Below are positions 17,757 through 26,705 of a stretch of 64,000 nucleotides of DNA, piece after piece (position 1 is the first letter of the stretch; every line of letters begins with the position of its first letter). The notes below the pieces were generated by a model, which saw only the letters and a list, made by a program, of their open reading frames with translations, had not been told where the DNA came from and searched no databases. Both the position numbers and the translations under genes were made by a program. The stretch is from an uncultured Lachnospiraceae bacterium. GTDB lineage: Bacteria; Bacillota; Clostridia; Lachnospirales; Lachnospiraceae. The stretch spans positions 78,059 to 142,058 of the forward strand of contig CAMEDC010000003.1 in NCBI GenBank assembly GCA_945913255.1, written 5' to 3'.

Positions 17757-17826
17757 TGGCGTGGATAAAATAAAGAGTGGAGTTTAGTCATGAAAATATA
17801 GCATTTTGAAAGGTGGTGGTTTTTTT

Positions 17827-17949
17827 ATGAAGAGTAATCAGATAAGCAGTGATAACCCTCTTCCCGGTCGAAGTTGCAGGCAAATTATAAAAAAATCACA
17901 TAAGGAGAAGTGCTATGGAAACAATGAACGAACTGGAGGAGCTGCGTGA
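17827..17949 (+). CDS. Possible 40-codon leader peptide overlapping mgtE
   Basis: ATG 17827 is preceded by AAAGGTGGTGG and opens a 40-codon frame (MKSNQISSDNPLPGRSCRQ...) that ends with TGA at 17947-17949, 32 bases inside mgtE, in another frame. Such an overlap allows ribosome-coupled control of mgtE. No homology is recognised and the frame could be chance; the main support is the ribosome binding site and the overlap. Confidence 0.35.
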   Translation: MKSNQISSDNPLPGRSCRQIIKKSHKEKCYGNNERTGGAA

Positions 17950-19264
17950 GCTCCTTGAAACCAAGCAGTACACCAAGCTTCGGCAGTTTCTGGCAGAACT
18001 GAACGAAGCGGACATTGCCGCACTGATGGAAGAACTGGAGGAGAAGGATATTCTGAAGGTTTATCGTATCTTACCGAAGGATCTGGCGGCGGATGTTTTC
18101 TCTTATCTGGATGTGGAAGTGCAGCAGCTGATCATTAATTCCCTTTCGGATAAGGATGCGGCGAGTGTCATAGATAACCTGATGGCGGATGACGCTGTGG
18201 ATTTGCTGGAAGAAATGCCGGCCAATGTGGTGGATAAACTTCTGGAGAATGCAAGACCGGATACCAGAAAGGCAATCAATCATCTGCTTCGCTATCCGGA
18301 GGATTCTGCCGGAAGCATTATGACGGTGGAGTATGTTTCTCTGAAAGAAAATCTGACGGTGAATCAGGCCATTGAGCATATCCGTAAGGTTGGACTTGAC
18401 AGTGAGACAATCAATATCTGCTATGTGCTGGATGCCCAGAGGAAGCTGGTAGGTACGGTGGCTTTGCGCTATCTGCTTTTGAGTGACGGCGATGAAATCA
18501 TCGGCGATCTGATGCATGAGAATGTAATCGCCATCAATACCCTTATGGACCAGGAGCAGGTTGCTGCACAATTCAAGAAATATGACTTTACTGCGATGCC
18601 GGTTGTGGATAATGAAGACAGACTGGTGGGAATTATCACCGTTGACGATATCGTGGATATCATGGAAGAAGAGACCACGGAGGATATGGAAAAGATGGCG
18701 GCTATCGTTCCCAGCGACAAGCCGTACATGAGAACCGGAGTGACGGAAACTTACAGGAAAAGGATTCCCTGGCTGTTGCTTTTAATGGTATCTGCGACTT
18801 TTACGGGAGCGATTATTTCTTCTTTTGAGGAGGCACTTAGCGTCTATGCAGCGCTGATTGCTTTTATTCCCATGCTCATGGATACCGGCGGAAATGCGGG
18901 CGGACAGGCAAGTGTTACGGTAATCCGCGGATTGTCTCTGGGGGAGATTGAATACAGAGATGTGCCCAGGGTAATCTGGAAGGAAATCAGAGTGGCAATT
19001 CTCTGCGGATTGACGTTGTCGGTGGCGAATTTTGCCAAGTTGATGCTTTTTGACAGAGTGGGACTGTACGTGTCCTTTACGGTATGTCTGACCCTGGTGG
19101 CAGCAGTGTTGATGGCAATGCTGGTGGGATGTCTTCTGCCCATCGGTGCCAAGAAGCTGGGATTTGACCCGGCAGTGATGGCGAGCCCGTTTATCACAAC
19201 GATTGTGGATGCCTTGTCGCTGCTTGTATACTTTAGATTTGCAACGATTATTCTGGGAATATAA
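17915..19264 (+). CDS. mgtE: Magnesium transporter MgtE
   Basis: Mg2+-gated channel, 449 residues, with the full family layout: N-terminal superhelical MgtE_N domain (about 10-125, LLETKQYTKLRQFLAELNEADIAALMEE), two CBS domains (about 130-255; PEDSAGSIMTVEYVS is the family signature), a connecting helix, then five TM helices with the pore motif MLMDTGGNAGGQASVTVIRGL. The cytosolic domains sense Mg2+ and close the channel. GGAG at 17903-17906 precedes ATG. No M-box riboswitch is visible upstream; a leader peptide is possible. Followed after 28 bases by a MATE gene. Confidence 0.96.
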   Translation: METMNELEELRELLETKQYTKLRQFLAELNEADIAALMEELEEKDILKVYRILPKDLAADVFSYLDVEVQQLIINSLSDKDAASVIDNLMADDAVDLLEEMPANVVDKLLENARPDTRKAINHLLRYPEDSAGSIMTVEYVSLKENLTVNQAIEHIRKVGLDSETINICYVLDAQRKLVGTVALRYLLLSDGDEIIGDLMHENVIAINTLMDQEQVAAQFKKYDFTAMPVVDNEDRLVGIITVDDIVDIMEEETTEDMEKMAAIVPSDKPYMRTGVTETYRKRIPWLLLLMVSATFTGAIISSFEEALSVYAALIAFIPMLMDTGGNAGGQASVTVIRGLSLGEIEYRDVPRVIWKEIRVAILCGLTLSVANFAKLMLFDRVGLYVSFTVCLTLVAAVLMAMLVGCLLPIGAKKLGFDPAVMASPFITTIVDALSLLVYFRFATIILGI

Positions 19265-19292
19265 TGGATTCAGAGTGAAAGAGTGAAAGAGT

Positions 19293-20675
19293 ATGGAACA
19301 GGAGAAAGAGAATAAAGAACAAAACAAGCTGGCGGTGATGCCTGTGGGGAAGCTTCTCGCTTCCCTGGCGGCTCCCGCCATTGCTGCGCAGATTGTAAAT
19401 CTTCTTTATAATATGGTAGACAGAATTTATATCGGACATATCCCGGGAGTCGGCGCCCTGGCTTTGACGGGACTCGGCGTTACTCTGCCGGTAATAACAC
19501 TGGTATCGGCTTTTGCAGCGTTAATCGGTTTCGGTGGAGCACCCAGAGCCTCTATCGCCATGGGAAAAGGGGATAATGAAAAGGCGGAGAAGATACTGGG
19601 AAATTGTGTGTTTACCCTGATTGTGCTGGCCGTGCTGCTGACCGTTTTTTTTACAATCTTTGCGGAACCGATTCTTTATGCGTTTGGTGCCAGTAAAGAC
19701 ACGATTGTCTATGCACTTCCTTATCTGAGAATATATGTGTGCGGAAGCATCTGCGTGATGTTTACTACAGGACTGAATGCGTTTATTACCTCCCAGGGTT
19801 TTGCATCCGTCGGAATGAAGACGGTAATGATAGGCGCAGGACTGAATATTGTACTTGACCCTGTTTTTATTTTCGGGCTGCATATGGGCGTCAGGGGAGC
19901 GGCACTTGCCACAGTACTTTCTCAGGCGGTTTCCGCTGTCTGGGTATTGAGTTTCCTGTGCGGAAAGAAGACAATCCTGCGTATAAAAAAGAAAAATATG
20001 AAATTTCGATTTGATATTATGGGACCTGTTCTGGCATTGGGAATTTCTCCGTTTATCATGCAGTCGACGGAAAGCCTGCTCTCTGTATGCTTCAATACTT
20101 CTCTGCAGAAATACGGCGGAGACATCGCAGTGGGAGCCATGACAATTCTGGCAAGCGTGATGCAGTTTTCCATGATGCCTTTGCAGGGACTTTCCCAGGG
20201 AATGCAGCCGATTGTCAGCTATAATTACGGGGCGGGCAATATGGAACGCGTGAGGAAGGCATTCCTACTGACCCTGAGGAGCTGCCTGTGCTATTCTTTG
20301 ACAATTTGGGCGCTGGCAATGTTGATTCCGGGAGGACTTGCAAAGATATTTTCTTCCGATTCGGCAACGGTGGAGTACACGCGTTGGGCAATGCGGATTT
20401 ATATGGCGGCAGCCGGTATCTTTGGTGCACAGATTGCCTGCCAGCAGACCTTCGTGGCGCTCGGCAAGGCGGTGCATTCACTGTTTTTGGCAGTGCTCAG
20501 AAAGATTATTCTGCTGATTCCCATGATTTACATTTTGCCGCACTTTTTTGAGAATAAGGTGTTTGCCGTATTCCTGGCAGAGCCGGTTTCGGATTTGCTG
20601 GCGGTGACAACCACGGTAACGCTGTTCTTCTGTACCGCATGGAAGCTGATGAATCCGAAGAAACAGGAAGCATGA
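19293..20675 (+). CDS. MATE family efflux transporter (MepA-like)
   Basis: A 460-residue twelve-helix MATE protein. The N-terminus MPVGKLLASLAAPAIAAQIVNLLYNMVDRIYIGHIPGVGALALTGLGVTLP and the second-half QGMQPIVSYNYGAGN are those of the MepA branch of multidrug exporters. It differs clearly from the MATE at 12002, so the two are not a recent duplication. It lies 28 bases after mgtE on the same strand and may be co-transcribed; a hairpin terminator follows. Confidence 0.93.
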   Translation: MEQEKENKEQNKLAVMPVGKLLASLAAPAIAAQIVNLLYNMVDRIYIGHIPGVGALALTGLGVTLPVITLVSAFAALIGFGGAPRASIAMGKGDNEKAEKILGNCVFTLIVLAVLLTVFFTIFAEPILYAFGASKDTIVYALPYLRIYVCGSICVMFTTGLNAFITSQGFASVGMKTVMIGAGLNIVLDPVFIFGLHMGVRGAALATVLSQAVSAVWVLSFLCGKKTILRIKKKNMKFRFDIMGPVLALGISPFIMQSTESLLSVCFNTSLQKYGGDIAVGAMTILASVMQFSMMPLQGLSQGMQPIVSYNYGAGNMERVRKAFLLTLRSCLCYSLTIWALAMLIPGGLAKIFSSDSATVEYTRWAMRIYMAAAGIFGAQIACQQTFVALGKAVHSLFLAVLRKIILLIPMIYILPHFFENKVFAVFLAEPVSDLLAVTTTVTLFFCTAWKLMNPKKQEA

Positions 20676-20716
20676 CAAGTGTGGAAGAGAGAAGAATTCG
20701 CCGATAAATAAGAGTA

Positions 20717-20788
20717 GGTAGTACATGGATACTACCGTGAAATAAGGAAATTTAGCAGGAGGTAGTAGAAAAATACTACCTCTTTTTT
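20717..20788 (+). terminator. Terminator with alternative hairpin after the MATE gene
   Basis: GAGGTAGTA (20759-20767) and TACTACCTC (20774-20782) form a 9-bp stem followed by TTTTTT. An upstream copy of the same arms, GGTAGT / ACTACC (20717-20736), forms its own hairpin, and the two copies can pair with each other. Mutually exclusive pairing would suit attenuation, but no gene-specific sensor is visible. Confidence 0.75.
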
Positions 20789-20938
20789 GTGGGGGAGTAT
20801 TGAAATAACAGGCGTTCTCATTTTACCATAAAGGTGTACCTGCAGGGTTCGCGGCAGCTAAACCGGAAGAAAAACAGAGAAAGCTGCTGCAAAATGGGTA
20901 AGGCAAAAACAAGAACACAGAGAAACGGGGAAGATGAT

Positions 20939-21676
20939 ATGAAAAAAATGTGGAGAAGAGTTACAAAGAATTTAAATGGCAGGATGCTGTCAGCGGAAAT
21001 TGCGCTTATTGTATTTGTGCTGTTAACGATTTTGACGACGGCGGGAACAGGGGCTTTTTATGAGTATATTGATACACCGACACTGCTTTATATGAGCGTA
21101 TTTACCGTGCTGATTCTGCCATTTACTGATAAAGGGAAGCACTTTTTCAATGGAATGCGGATTGCTTTTTCCAGAAAATGTGAAGGGGTGTCCAGAATGG
21201 AACTGGAAAAGGCTATAACGGCAATGAAATTTATCAAGAATGTGGTGTTTCTGGAGGCTGGAATTACGGTAGCCATCTGTTTTGTGGATCTGTTGTATCA
21301 CATGGACGATCCGGCTTGTTTGGGACCAGCGCTGGCGGTTTCCGGCTTAAGCTTTTTCTATGCATCTGTTTTTGCTCTGTTTATCCTGTTGATGATGGGG
21401 AAACTGGAGAGCATGGTGGTGGCTTATATGGAGGAAACCACTGGAGAGGAGACCGCGGAGGACAGCCAGACTGTTTATTTCAAGTTACGTGCCCTGGGAC
21501 TGACGGACAGGGAAGCGGAGGTGGCGCGGCTTGTGAGCTGCGAGATGACAAATAAGGAGATTGGGCAGATGCTGTATATATCCGATACCACTGTGAAAAA
21601 ACACATTACTCATATACTGGAGAAGACAGGGATGGAGGACAGAGAAAAGCTGACTGAGATGATAAAAAAGCTGTAG
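20939..21676 (+). CDS. Membrane-anchored LuxR-type transcriptional regulator
   Basis: A 245-residue one-component regulator: an N-terminal half with four predicted TM helices (AEIALIVFVLLTILTTAG, LLYMSVFTVLILPF, FLEAGITVAICFVDLLY, AVSGLSFFYASVFALFILLMM) and a C-terminal GerE/LuxR helix-turn-helix (about 182-245; LTDREAEVARLVSCEMTNKEIGQMLYISDTTVKKHITHIL). DNA binding would occur at the membrane. There is no receiver or kinase domain, so the signal enters through the membrane part. ATG 20939 after GGGGAAG is preferred; the frame is open further up to GTG 20834 but that stretch is not protein-like. Target unknown. Confidence 0.85.
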   Translation: MKKMWRRVTKNLNGRMLSAEIALIVFVLLTILTTAGTGAFYEYIDTPTLLYMSVFTVLILPFTDKGKHFFNGMRIAFSRKCEGVSRMELEKAITAMKFIKNVVFLEAGITVAICFVDLLYHMDDPACLGPALAVSGLSFFYASVFALFILLMMGKLESMVVAYMEETTGEETAEDSQTVYFKLRALGLTDREAEVARLVSCEMTNKEIGQMLYISDTTVKKHITHILEKTGMEDREKLTEMIKKL

Positions 21677-21781
21677 TGATTCAGAAAGTCATACTGTTAA
21701 AAAGTGAATAAAAAAGATGACTTTTTCCGTAAAAAAAGGTAAAATAAATAAGAGAAAAAGGATGTCAGGAGAAAAAACAGT

Positions 21782-22648
21782 ATGATGCAGGAAAGCATAA
21801 ATAGTGAAGATCTTGTGATGGAAGACCTGAACCCCACCTTCCTCTTTACATGGAAGGGAACTCGGCAAAAGGACAGGGATGAAGCAACCTTCCACAGTCA
21901 TGATCATCTGGAGATGGCATTTATCCTGTCGGGAGAAGGGAAATATCGTTTTGAAGACGGTATCTGCCCTGTGAAAGAAGGGGATTTACTGATTTTGAAT
22001 CCTGGAGTAAAGCATCAGGCACTGGCTTGCCCGGAGGCGGAGACACCGACGACGGAATTCTTTGTTGGGGTAATGGACCTTCAGATTGGGAAGCTTCCTG
22101 CCAATACACTGCCTGTACCGGGCGGGGGACATATCTTGCATACCTCAGGGGAATTGCGCCAGAAGCTGTTTCGCATCTGCTCTGCCATGGAAGCGGAAAA
22201 TGCAGTGTGCAGACAGGGAAGGTATTTTATGCTGAAATCCTATCTGATGCAGATGCTGCTTCTTGTAATCAGAGAGCAGTGTGAGCCTGTGGAACATACA
22301 GGAGGTTATGCCTTCGAATCTGTCAATAAGAAATATGTGGTGGAACAAATTGTGAATTATTTTGAAGATCATTACAACGAAAAGGTTTCTCTTGACCAGA
22401 TTGCGGAAAATATGTACCTGAGTCCTTTTTATATTTCAAAAATTTTCAAAAGTGAGACAGGCGATACGCCCATCCGGCATTTGATTAACATCAGGCTCGA
22501 GAAAGCGAAGGAGCTGCTGGAAGATGGCTGTGCAGAAAGTATTCAGGAGGTTGCCGCATCTGTTGGCTATGATGATGCCTACCATTTCAGTAAATTGTTT
22601 AAAAAACATTATGGAATGACACCGTCTCAGGCACGGAAAAAAAGGTAA
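21782..22648 (+). CDS. AraC family transcriptional regulator with cupin sensor
   Basis: A 288-residue protein: N-terminal cupin domain (about 20-110; FHSHDHLEMAFILSGEGKYRFEDG, EGDLLILNPGVKHQA) and C-terminal double helix-turn-helix (about 190-288; VSLDQIAENMYLSPFYISKIFKSETGDTPIRHLINIRLEKAKELL, then SVGYDDAYHFSKLFKKHYGMTPSQAR), both typical of AraC regulators of sugar use. No transporter or glycosidase gene is adjacent, so the target is not evident. Two ATGs occur in tandem (21782, 21785). Separate transcript. Confidence 0.92.
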   Translation: MMQESINSEDLVMEDLNPTFLFTWKGTRQKDRDEATFHSHDHLEMAFILSGEGKYRFEDGICPVKEGDLLILNPGVKHQALACPEAETPTTEFFVGVMDLQIGKLPANTLPVPGGGHILHTSGELRQKLFRICSAMEAENAVCRQGRYFMLKSYLMQMLLLVIREQCEPVEHTGGYAFESVNKKYVVEQIVNYFEDHYNEKVSLDQIAENMYLSPFYISKIFKSETGDTPIRHLINIRLEKAKELLEDGCAESIQEVAASVGYDDAYHFSKLFKKHYGMTPSQARKKR

Positions 22649-22765
22649 AGCTTGTTTATTTTTTAACTTATGGAAAAACTGTTTTCAAGGCGGAAAGAAT
22701 TTGATACAATAACCGGCAGAAAACAGAATACATGAGACAGGTGTATGATATGGAGGTAAAACCAA

Positions 22766-23434
22766 ATGAGATATTTTTTTGAATCCAAAGTGGAAAAGAA
22801 GGAAAAAGGGTATATGATTCAGATTCCCTTTAATGTATGGGAGGTCTGCAAACAGAGAGATGTCATTCAGGGAGAGGTTGTACTGGACAACAAGATTATT
22901 GACTGTGAACTGCTTCCCAAGGAAAAAGGAAACTATGAAATTCACATTGAGGATGAGGATGCTGTCAGCGTGGAGCTTGGCGTACCGCACAAGATTCTGC
23001 TTCATGTGACAGGTTCCCTGATTCGTATGGATCAGAACAGTCCTTACAGCTTTGACAAGCCTATCCGTAAGATTGACAGCATGGATGTGATTATCCAGCC
23101 GGAGGATGGACTTTGCGGACAGTCCTGTGTGGCTATGCTGGCGGGTGTTACGATTGCCGAGGTTATCAGTGTGATGGACTGCCGCGAGTGGCAGGCAACG
23201 ATGGGCCGTGTGATTTCCGCATTGAATTATTATGGAATCGATCACAGCGATATTATTGTTTACACGGAGGGAAGGGATGCCGTGCTTCCCAAGTGCTGTA
23301 TCATGATGGAGAAGATGGGGCGTTTCTGCCATTATCTTGTTCATTATGACGGCAAGTTCTATGATTCCAACCTGGGCGTATTGGAAGAGTACGATATGTC
23401 CAAGCTGCTGGGGTATCTGGAAATTAAGTGCTAA
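22766..23434 (+). CDS. DUF1905-like domain fused to a C39-like cysteine peptidase fold
   Basis: A 222-residue cytoplasmic protein without signal peptide. Residues 1-110 resemble the DUF1905 beta-barrel (MIQIPFNVWEVCKQRD, QGEVVLDNKIIDCELLPKEKGNYEI). Residues 110-222 have a papain/C39-like pattern: QPEDGLCGQSCVAMLAG with Cys117 and Cys121, and FCHYLVHYDGKFYDSN with His189 followed by an Asn/Asp-bearing turn, a plausible Gln-Cys-His-Asp/Asn arrangement. The order is unusual for a bacteriocin-processing C39 domain since no ABC transporter is attached. Function unknown; a protease or a non-catalytic relative is inference. A strong terminator follows. Confidence 0.75.
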   Translation: MRYFFESKVEKKEKGYMIQIPFNVWEVCKQRDVIQGEVVLDNKIIDCELLPKEKGNYEIHIEDEDAVSVELGVPHKILLHVTGSLIRMDQNSPYSFDKPIRKIDSMDVIIQPEDGLCGQSCVAMLAGVTIAEVISVMDCREWQATMGRVISALNYYGIDHSDIIVYTEGRDAVLPKCCIMMEKMGRFCHYLVHYDGKFYDSNLGVLEEYDMSKLLGYLEIKC

Positions 23435-23476
23435 GGATACGAAGAACTTCTTTCGAATTGAATAGTTTTGAGTAGG

Positions 23477-23505
23477 ACCGTCTGTGTAAACACAGGCGGT
23501 TTTTT
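23477..23505 (+). terminator. Terminator after the DUF1905/C39 gene
   Basis: ACCGTCTGTGT (23477-23487) pairs with ACACAGGCGGT (23490-23500) and is followed by TTTTTT. Confidence 0.88.
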
Positions 23506-23546
23506 GAGCCGGTAAGAGGCTGTTTATTCTTGATTTTTTGTCTCTG

Positions 23547-23633
23547 AGGGTACAGGAGAGGATTTAGCGCAGATGTACCTTCTGACTTTCGGATTTGTGG
23601 GTACAGGAAATGATTTTGAGCAGTAATACCCAC
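23547..23633. repeat. Two tandem GGGTACAGG hairpin repeats
   Basis: Two short hairpins of like design lie 15 bases apart: AGGGTAC (23547-23553) with GTACCTT (23575-23581), and GTGGGTA (23597-23603) with TACCCAC (23627-23633). Both carry the loop start ACAGG(A/G)...GATTT. The same type recurs at 55188-55274, so this is a dispersed structured repeat family. Region 23506-23872 holds no other gene that I can support. Confidence 0.6.
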
Positions 23634-23872
23634 AGGTTTCCAGAGTTGCGGCACAGTTTTTAGATTTCAACTGACACATGATTATCCGGTATTGGTCACT
23701 CGGATATACGTGTGCCGGCTATCTACAGGTCAATGGTCCGCCGCGAGTTCCACCGTCATAGTTTATGAGACATAAACACCATATTCATTAATACATTTAT
23801 TACAGTATCAATCCACACTATCAATAAAAGAAGAAAAGGCATCCTAAACAGCACTGTGGAACCAGAACACCC

Positions 23873-24106
23873 TCACCGGTACATCAGCAGAGTTGCTTTT
23901 ACCATATGATGCACTCCTGCCGGTGCTAAAAAGGACATCCCTTCATGAATGGCAACTTCTGTCTCGTCAATTTTCACCATTCCTTCTCCCGACAATACGA
24001 AAAAGCCCTTCGGATTTTCATGAATTCCACTTTTTCCGTATTCTGATATGTAATGACCTCTTGTCAAGTACAAATTAACAGAAATGACAAATAGAATAAG
24101 AAGCAT
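23873..24106 (-). pseudogene. Cupin-domain protein, broken fragment
   Basis: The minus strand encodes ISEYGKSGIHENPKGFFV, then LSGEGMVKIDETEVAIHEGMSFLAPAGVHHMVK, a half cupin barrel with the second-motif pattern (G-x5-P-x-G-x2-H). The preceding residues (MLLILFVISVNLYLTRG) do not look like the start of a cupin and no ribosome binding site is seen, so the N-terminal half and its first metal-binding motif seem lost. It abuts a remnant of an IS200/IS605-type element, a plausible cause of the break. Confidence 0.55.
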
Positions 24107-24206
24107 ATATAGGGCAGGGACTGCCCGAATTAACGCCTGTGGAGATAGTAGGGCACGAGGTCAATGAAGCACGAAGCTCATTGGCTATAGACAATGGGTA
24201 ATTCAC
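24103..24206 (+). mobile_element. IS200/IS605-type right-end remnant (TnpB tail and omega-RNA-like scaffold)
   Basis: Read on the plus strand, GQGLPELTPVEIVGH followed by VNEARSSLA and a stop (TAA 24199-24201) matches the C-terminal tail of clostridial TnpB/OrfB proteins (TPVE ... EARS). The DNA itself has the conserved 3' scaffold features CCTGTGGAG, AATGAAGCACGAAGCT and the terminal GGGTAATTCAC (24196-24206), with a CAATGA/TCATTG hairpin. The catalytic part of tnpB is gone; a stop lies upstream at 24097-24099. Based on recalled family pattern rather than a search. Confidence 0.6.
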
Positions 24207-24358
24207 AACGTAGCAGAGAAGGCTTGTGGTATAAGAATAAATCAATTCTAAAATAAGTATTAAATTGCCCCAACAAGGTCAAAATGAGAAAATAAGAGAA
24301 AAAAAGAGATATTATGAGAAAATGAGAGAATAATAATTATGTATAACCATGAATACGG

Positions 24359-24387
24359 TTGAAAAAGTCTGCATATAAAACTAATAT
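24359..24387 (+). promoter_or_regulatory. Promoter of groESL
   Basis: TTGAAA (24359-24364), 17-base spacer, TAATAT (24382-24387). The CIRCE operator begins 13 bases downstream, over the transcript start. The preceding 150 bases (24207-24358) are AT-rich with no feature that I can name. Confidence 0.8.
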
Positions 24388-24399
24388 ATGTTCTAGTAA

Positions 24400-24426
24400 T
24401 TAGCACTCAAATAAAATGAGTGCTAA
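24400..24426. promoter_or_regulatory. CIRCE operator (HrcA-binding site)
   Basis: Exact consensus inverted repeat TTAGCACTC-N9-GAGTGCTAA (24400-24408, 24418-24426) in front of groES. HrcA represses groESL through this site and is released on heat shock. Confidence 0.98.
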
Positions 24427-24461
24427 CAAAAGAATAGCTAGTCGATAAGGAGGCAATTATA

Positions 24462-24746
24462 ATGAAATTAGTACCTTTAGGTGACAGAGTTGTATTAAAG
24501 CAGTTGGTTGCTGAGGAGACAACCAAATCCGGTATCGTTCTTCCCGGACAGAATAAGGAGAAGCCCCAGCAGGCTGAGGTAATCGCAGTTGGCCCCGGCG
24601 GAGTGGTAGACGGCAAGGAGATTAAGATGGAAGTCAAGGTTGGCGACCAGGTTATTTATTCCAAATATGCCGGAACAGAAGTAAAGCTTGAGGATGAAGA
24701 GTACATTGTTGTAAAACAGAACGATATCCTGGCTGTCATTGAATAG
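24462..24746 (+). CDS. groES: Co-chaperonin GroES
   Basis: A 94-residue Cpn10. KLVPLGDRVVLKQL at the start and the mobile loop EETTKSGIVLPGQNKEKPQQAEVIAVGPG are typical, and the protein ends at the usual KQNDILAVIE. It caps the GroEL ring. AAGGAGG precedes ATG. First gene of the groESL operon under CIRCE/HrcA; 49 bases separate it from groEL. Confidence 0.99.
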   Translation: MKLVPLGDRVVLKQLVAEETTKSGIVLPGQNKEKPQQAEVIAVGPGGVVDGKEIKMEVKVGDQVIYSKYAGTEVKLEDEEYIVVKQNDILAVIE

Positions 24747-24777
24747 TGCAGAATATTTCTATTAAAAATGAGAATAA

Positions 24778-26419
<1,642 letters not shown>

Positions 26420-26421
<2 letters not shown>

Positions 26422-26481
26422 CATGTCAGCAGGAAATCAAGCGCCGCGCATTGCGCGGCATTTGATTTCACCTGACATGTT
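26420..26481. terminator. Long perfect-armed hairpin after groEL
   Basis: AACATGTCAG (26420-26429) pairs with CTGACATGTT (26472-26481), with inner arms GAAATCAA/TTGATTTC and CCGCGC/GCGCGG around a short loop: a stem of more than 20 bp. No T-run follows, so it may stabilise the groESL mRNA 3' end or slow polymerase ahead of the terminator at 26539. Confidence 0.65.
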
Positions 26482-26538
26482 ATCGAGAAGAAGCAAGAGT
26501 GCGAAAGCACGCTGGTATTTTTATTCCTTGAAAATTTC

Positions 26539-26570
26539 GGCATAGTCGTTTATTCGGCTATGCCTTTTTT
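26539..26570 (+). terminator. Rho-independent terminator of groESL
   Basis: GGCATAG (26539-26545) and CTATGCC (26558-26564) followed by TTTTTT. Confidence 0.88.
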
Positions 26571-26705
26571 GTTTTTTGAAGATCAAACGATAAAACAATA
26601 TTTCTCATTGTTACTGAGGGGCCTTATATCGCATTGAAAACGTGTCCTGTATATGGTATGCTTGATAAAAATGCAGGCTTACCAAAAGGCAGGGGGAGGA
26701 TAGTT

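Noticed and set aside
17757..17914. M-box (Mg2+) riboswitch before mgtE
   Set aside because: The spacer is short, AT-rich and lacks the conserved M-box segments and a terminator.
12002..20675. Recent duplication of the two MATE genes
   Set aside because: Their sequences fall in different MATE branches and share only family motifs.
23547..23633. CRISPR array
   Set aside because: Only two degenerate hairpin units with non-identical arms and no regular spacers or cas genes.
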